From an uncultured Oscillibacter sp. (GTDB lineage: Bacteria; Bacillota_A; Clostridia; Oscillospirales; Oscillospiraceae): a stretch of 6,816 nt of DNA. A program made the position numbers and the translations under genes. The notes beneath the pieces were generated by a model. That model searched no databases, was not told the DNA's origin, and worked only from the letters and a program-made list of their open reading frames with translations. Positions 5,801 to 6,816 of the stretch are shown here, piece after piece; position 1 is the stretch's first letter, and each line of letters begins with the position of its first letter. The stretch is taken from the NCBI GenBank assembly GCA_902462475.1, contig CABQCB010000095.1, positions 1-6,816 of the forward strand. The letters run 5' to 3'.

Positions 5801-6130
5801 AACACGGTCCTGACCCAGGATACGGAGGTCTATGGCTACTGGACCCGTTCTTCCGGCGGCGGCAGCGGCGGCGGAAGCGGCAGCGGTGACGGCGATGGCG
5901 GTTCCACCGACATCCCCGATGTGGATGTGCCCACCACCGACCTGCCCGATGTGGATGTGCCTACCACCGACGTGCCCGGCGAGGGCACCGACCTGGGCGA
6001 CGGCGACGTGCCTCTGGCCGAGGTCCCCAAGACCGGCGACAGCTCCGCTTTGTGGATCCTGGCGGCTGCCGTCTCCGGCATCGGCCTGGTGTGGCTGACC
6101 GTGTGCAAAAAGCGCGAGACCGAGCGGTAA
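2888..6130 (+). CDS. Sortase-anchored multidomain surface protein (putative adhesin)
   Basis: This 1080-residue secreted protein starts at ATG 2888, with AAAGGAG (2872-2878) 9 nt upstream. Order of parts: signal peptide (1-28, cut likely after ALA); Ig-like BIG_2-type domain (about 35-95); nine PxVEET repeats (115-168); a beta-rich region I do not recognise (170-301); InlB B-repeat-like module (302-382, ending VYGQW); a second unrecognised region (383-520); two 130-residue CnaB-like modules (522-651, 652-781); DUF11-like domain (about 785-890, TLTKSVDKNYANPGDEVTYT); second InlB-like module (905-985); Gly/Ser linker, PDVDVPTTD repeats, sortase motif VPKTGD (1046-1051), membrane helix (1053-1073) and KKRETER tail. 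A sortase should link it to peptidoglycan at Thr1049. Adhesion is inferred from the architecture and the c-di-GMP riboswitch; no ligand can be named. It is monocistronic, ended by a terminator. Confidence 0.94.
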   Translation: MAKTRKRGLALLMAVVLALSLLPVSALASGEDEVVHGALTVMVDDGLQLETEVDQDMVQGTWYSENEDVVTVDENGFIQAVGEGSANVYFEYTENEPVTLEALEEVPAVAIPETPAVEETPTVEETPVVEETPAVEETPAVEETPAVEETPTVEETPVVEETPVVEEIMPLTSTQYSAGETKREVFPIVAKEPGEGIRVQLGDCLTLTSDRFQDAVLQNKHLHIRVVDETGTLLAETTTDVFVYAGDYTVPVQVDMGSGWVLVDDGEYEINDGKASIRWPLVDNETRDWTITVKNVADITSYTVEFIWNTDVAGAIGADNANETYATVQVPAEENKLGDRMPLDPVYNNLYFEGWNTRADGEGRTIDENSAINGDLKVYGQWRIAPLTSEYHVMELDTSVDAYIRAALDLSAEDSYSIQEMRVADTRTFTDSDDHWAEYDGQAYWYILNAGTGLVWEDSGLVWPELLDRVEIFVEVNGSPEKVVMPREDLELRQLQGSDPLGTPKHIVEIYLRDDSIPQPPVEKKTGTLMVGKSVAGLSSYVGVPADYSVTITVTAAGETEPAYTLTRDDADPGVNGRVLQWELKEVPAGTYTVTETYSPDIVDKDGNVYKAEASKAQITNNGVITVEEDAVVWANVTNTYEKSDETTEPPVEKKTGTLMVGKSVAGLSSYVGVPADYSVTITVTAEGEKYPTYTLTRFGSHPGVDGRVLQWELREMPVGTYIVEEVYSPDIVDKDGNVYKAEASEAQITNNGVITVEEDAVVWANVTNTYEKSDEETEPPVTPASLTLTKSVDKNYANPGDEVTYTIYVRNSGTAAAQDVTVSDTLSSYLTFVSGSEGVSAQGQEVSWTGDVAGESVVSFQVTARISEDTPVDTFITNRAYADDRASNEVWTKVEEKIEIPDGKVKLSFRYVTDIDGASAVPEGVTAPETVELEQGSVFGTHDYGTGTYGSRYTFHGWFADPACDVPMDENTVLTQDTEVYGYWTRSSGGGSGGGSGSGDGDGGSTDIPDVDVPTTDLPDVDVPTTDVPGEGTDLGDGDVPLAEVPKTGDSSALWILAAAVSGIGLVWLTVCKKRETER
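3230..3391 (+). repeat. Nine in-frame 18-bp repeats encoding PxVEET
   Basis: Nine 18-bp units encode Pro-[Ala/Thr/Val]-Val-Glu-Glu-Thr; the last ends in Ile instead of Thr. The order of the variable residue is A T V A A A T V V, so units 1-3 (A T V) recur as units 6-8, as if a block of five units had been duplicated. The segment would form an acidic, extended, Pro-rich stalk between the N-terminal Ig-like domain and the rest of the protein. Confidence 0.95.
4451..5230 (+). repeat. Tandem 390-bp repeat encoding two CnaB-like modules
   Basis: Two direct copies of exactly 390 bp (4451-4840, 4841-5230) encode 130-residue modules without gaps. By my count they differ at 17 residues, 15 of them within module positions 36-76. 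Each module keeps Lys (GTLMVGKSV), Glu (V-x-E-x-YSPD) and Asn (VTNTYE) at positions where CnaB-type pilin domains form an internal Lys-Asn isopeptide bond: K533/E596/N639 and K663/E726/N769. Confidence 0.93.
5911..5970 (+). repeat. Two 30-bp repeats in the wall-spanning linker
   Basis: Bases 5911-5940 and 5941-5970 are direct copies differing at three positions. They encode two units of [I/L]PDVDVPTTD, between the Gly/Ser linker and the sortase motif, and probably help span the cell wall. Confidence 0.9.
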
Positions 6131-6154
6131 GCGCTGCACGGCACAGAGAAATCT

Positions 6155-6198
6155 AAAAAAAGTGCTCCCCGAAGAGTAACTTCGGGGAGCGCTTTTTT
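6155..6198 (+). terminator. Intrinsic terminator of the surface-protein gene
   Basis: An 11-bp stem (GCTCCCCGAAG 6164-6174 with CTTCGGGGAGC 6180-6190) and loop AGTAA extend by G-C and A-T pairs into a run of T (6193-6198). The matching A run on the left means it could work in both directions. Confidence 0.94.
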
Positions 6199-6212
6199 CT
6201 GTATCCGGACAT

Positions 6213-6235
6213 AAAAAAACGACCCGCTTGGGTCG
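6213..6235 (-). terminator. Possible minus-strand terminator before the rpoB promoter
   Basis: A 6-bp stem CGACCC (6220-6225) / GGGTCG (6230-6235) with loop GCTT is bordered on the left by seven A bases (6213-6219). Read on the minus strand this is a hairpin followed by seven T bases. No minus-strand gene is seen to its right in the window. Confidence 0.55.
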
Positions 6236-6244
6236 AAAATATAC

Positions 6245-6273
6245 TTGACAAAAAAAAGAAGCCATGGTAAAAT
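6245..6273 (+). promoter_or_regulatory. Strong sigma-A promoter of rpoB
   Basis: A perfect TTGACA (6245-6250) and TAAAAT (6268-6273) are separated by 17 bp, with TG at 6265-6266 giving an extended -10 and an A-rich spacer start. This is the best promoter in the window. Transcription should start near 6280, about 197 nt before the rpoB ATG. Confidence 0.92.
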
Positions 6274-6279
6274 AAATCG

Positions 6280-6476
6280 CTTATATGATGAAGAGGGATA
6301 TGCGTCCATTCTTCAGTTTCTACGGATAAGATAGCACATTTCCCATGGCAATGCAAGAGTGAAGCGAGAAATGTTTAACAACCGTGCCGGCTGTGTCGCA
6401 ACGCCGGCCGCCGACCGAACAACATGTGCCCCCGCGCCGGACAGGACGCGGAGACAGAAGAAAGGTGAATGAGAAG
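6280..6476 (+). promoter_or_regulatory. Long 5' leader of rpoB with several inverted repeats
   Basis: No gene is supported in this leader. Inverted repeats are TGAAGA/TCTTCA (6289-6294, 6310-6315), ACATTTC/GAAATGT (6336-6342, 6368-6374), GCCGGC/GCCGGC (6386-6391, 6403-6408) and CCGCG/CGCGG (6432-6436, 6447-6451). None is followed by a T run, so no attenuator is evident. I do not recognise a named RNA family. Confidence 0.45.
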
Positions 6477-6816
6477 ATGGCCAAAGACAAGTACTACGGA
6501 AAGACCCTTCGTAAGAACTTTGCCCGGCATGAGGAAGTAATGCCCATGCCGAACCTTCTGGCGATCCAGAAGAAGTCTTATCAGGAGTTTTTGGACACCG
6601 GCCTGCGGGAGGTGTTTGGCGACGTGGGCGCCATCACCGACTATCAGGGCAATCTGGAGCTGACGTTCATCGACTATAAGATGGACGAGGCTCCCAAGTA
6701 CGACGTGGAGGAGTGCAAGGCACGGGACGCCACGTATGCCGCTCCCCTGAAGGTGAAGGTCCGCCTGCGCAACAAGGAGACCGAGGAGATCAAGGAGCAG
6801 GAGATCTTCATGGGCG
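6477..6816 (+). CDS. rpoB: DNA-directed RNA polymerase beta subunit, N-terminal part (3' truncated by window)
   Basis: The first 113 residues of the RNA polymerase beta subunit are present; the frame is open at the right edge. The sequence follows the conserved RpoB N-terminus: [16 protein letters not shown] (residues 24-39), [21 protein letters not shown] (42-62), then the family motif [20 protein letters not shown] (72-91), [19 protein letters not shown] (95-113). It belongs to the core polymerase with RpoA, RpoC and RpoZ. I chose ATG 6477 because AAAGGTG (6461-6467) lies 9 nt upstream; an in-frame GTG at 6465 is less well placed, and an ATG at 6469 is out of frame. Expression should come from the promoter at 6245-6273. 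In most bacteria rplL lies just before rpoB; here a riboswitch-controlled surface gene does instead. Confidence 0.98.
   Translation, partial: MAKDKYYGKTLRKNFARHEEVMPMPNLLAIQKKSYQEFLDTGLREVFGDVGAITDYQGNLELTFIDYKMDEAPKYDVEECKARDATYAAPLKVKVRLRNKETEEIKEQEIFMG

Noticed and set aside
2819..6265. Minus-strand open frame of more than 1100 codons opposite the surface-protein gene
   Set aside because: It is the shadow of a GC-rich sense gene with repeats. Its product is a His/Gly/Leu-rich low-complexity chain with repeated LLHSGG units that mirror the PxVEET repeats, it runs through the terminator and riboswitch, and the + strand frame has a signal peptide, domains and sortase motif.
6153..6356. Small minus-strand gene between the surface gene and rpoB
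   Set aside because: It would start with TTG without a ribosome site and would run through both terminator hairpins; the product has no recognisable features.
6465..6476. GTG at 6465 or ATG at 6469 as the rpoB start
   Set aside because: The GTG lies within the AAAGGTG ribosome site itself and the ATG at 6469 is out of frame; ATG 6477 has good spacing and gives the expected RpoB N-terminus.

Overview
The window looks like a chromosomal segment of a GC-rich, gut-type Clostridia member, probably of the Oscillospirales (Oscillibacter/Flavonifractor/Dysosmobacter-like). This is inferred from strong AGGAGG-type ribosome sites, sigma-A promoters, T-tailed intrinsic terminators, a C-terminal sortase signal of Gram-positive type (VPKTGD), a Clostridia-like RpoB N-terminus and GC-rich third codon positions. 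All real genes read on the + strand.

Layout. Bases 1-604 hold the C-terminal part of a gamma-glutamyltransferase-family enzyme, including its catalytic Thr. A sigma-A promoter (611-639) and a leader with an 11-bp hairpin precede two overlapping short CHR-family (chromate transporter) genes (723-1283 and 1280-1843), closed by a terminator. Two small membrane-protein genes of unknown function follow (1967-2224 and 2300-2485), each with its own likely promoter, closed by a second terminator (2521-2554).

The centrepiece is a 1080-residue secreted, sortase-anchored multidomain surface protein (2888-6130). Its leader carries a clear cyclic di-GMP-I (GEMM-I) riboswitch (about 2772-2859) behind an extended -10 promoter. 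The protein has a signal peptide, an Ig-like domain, nine PxVEET repeats, an InlB B-repeat-like module, two nearly identical 130-residue CnaB-like modules with candidate isopeptide residues, a DUF11-like domain, a second InlB-like module, a Gly/Ser linker and a wall anchor. Two arms near the riboswitch can pair in mutually exclusive ways, which suggests translational control in which c-di-GMP favours expression of the adhesin.

A terminator (6155-6198) ends the surface gene. Next come a hairpin that looks like a minus-strand terminator, a near-consensus promoter (TTGACA, 17 bp, TAAAAT), a leader of about 195 nt with several inverted repeats, and the start of rpoB (6477 onward, cut by the window edge). 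The surface gene therefore sits directly before rpoB, where rplL usually lies in bacteria. I saw no tRNA, rRNA, CRISPR array or insertion sequence.
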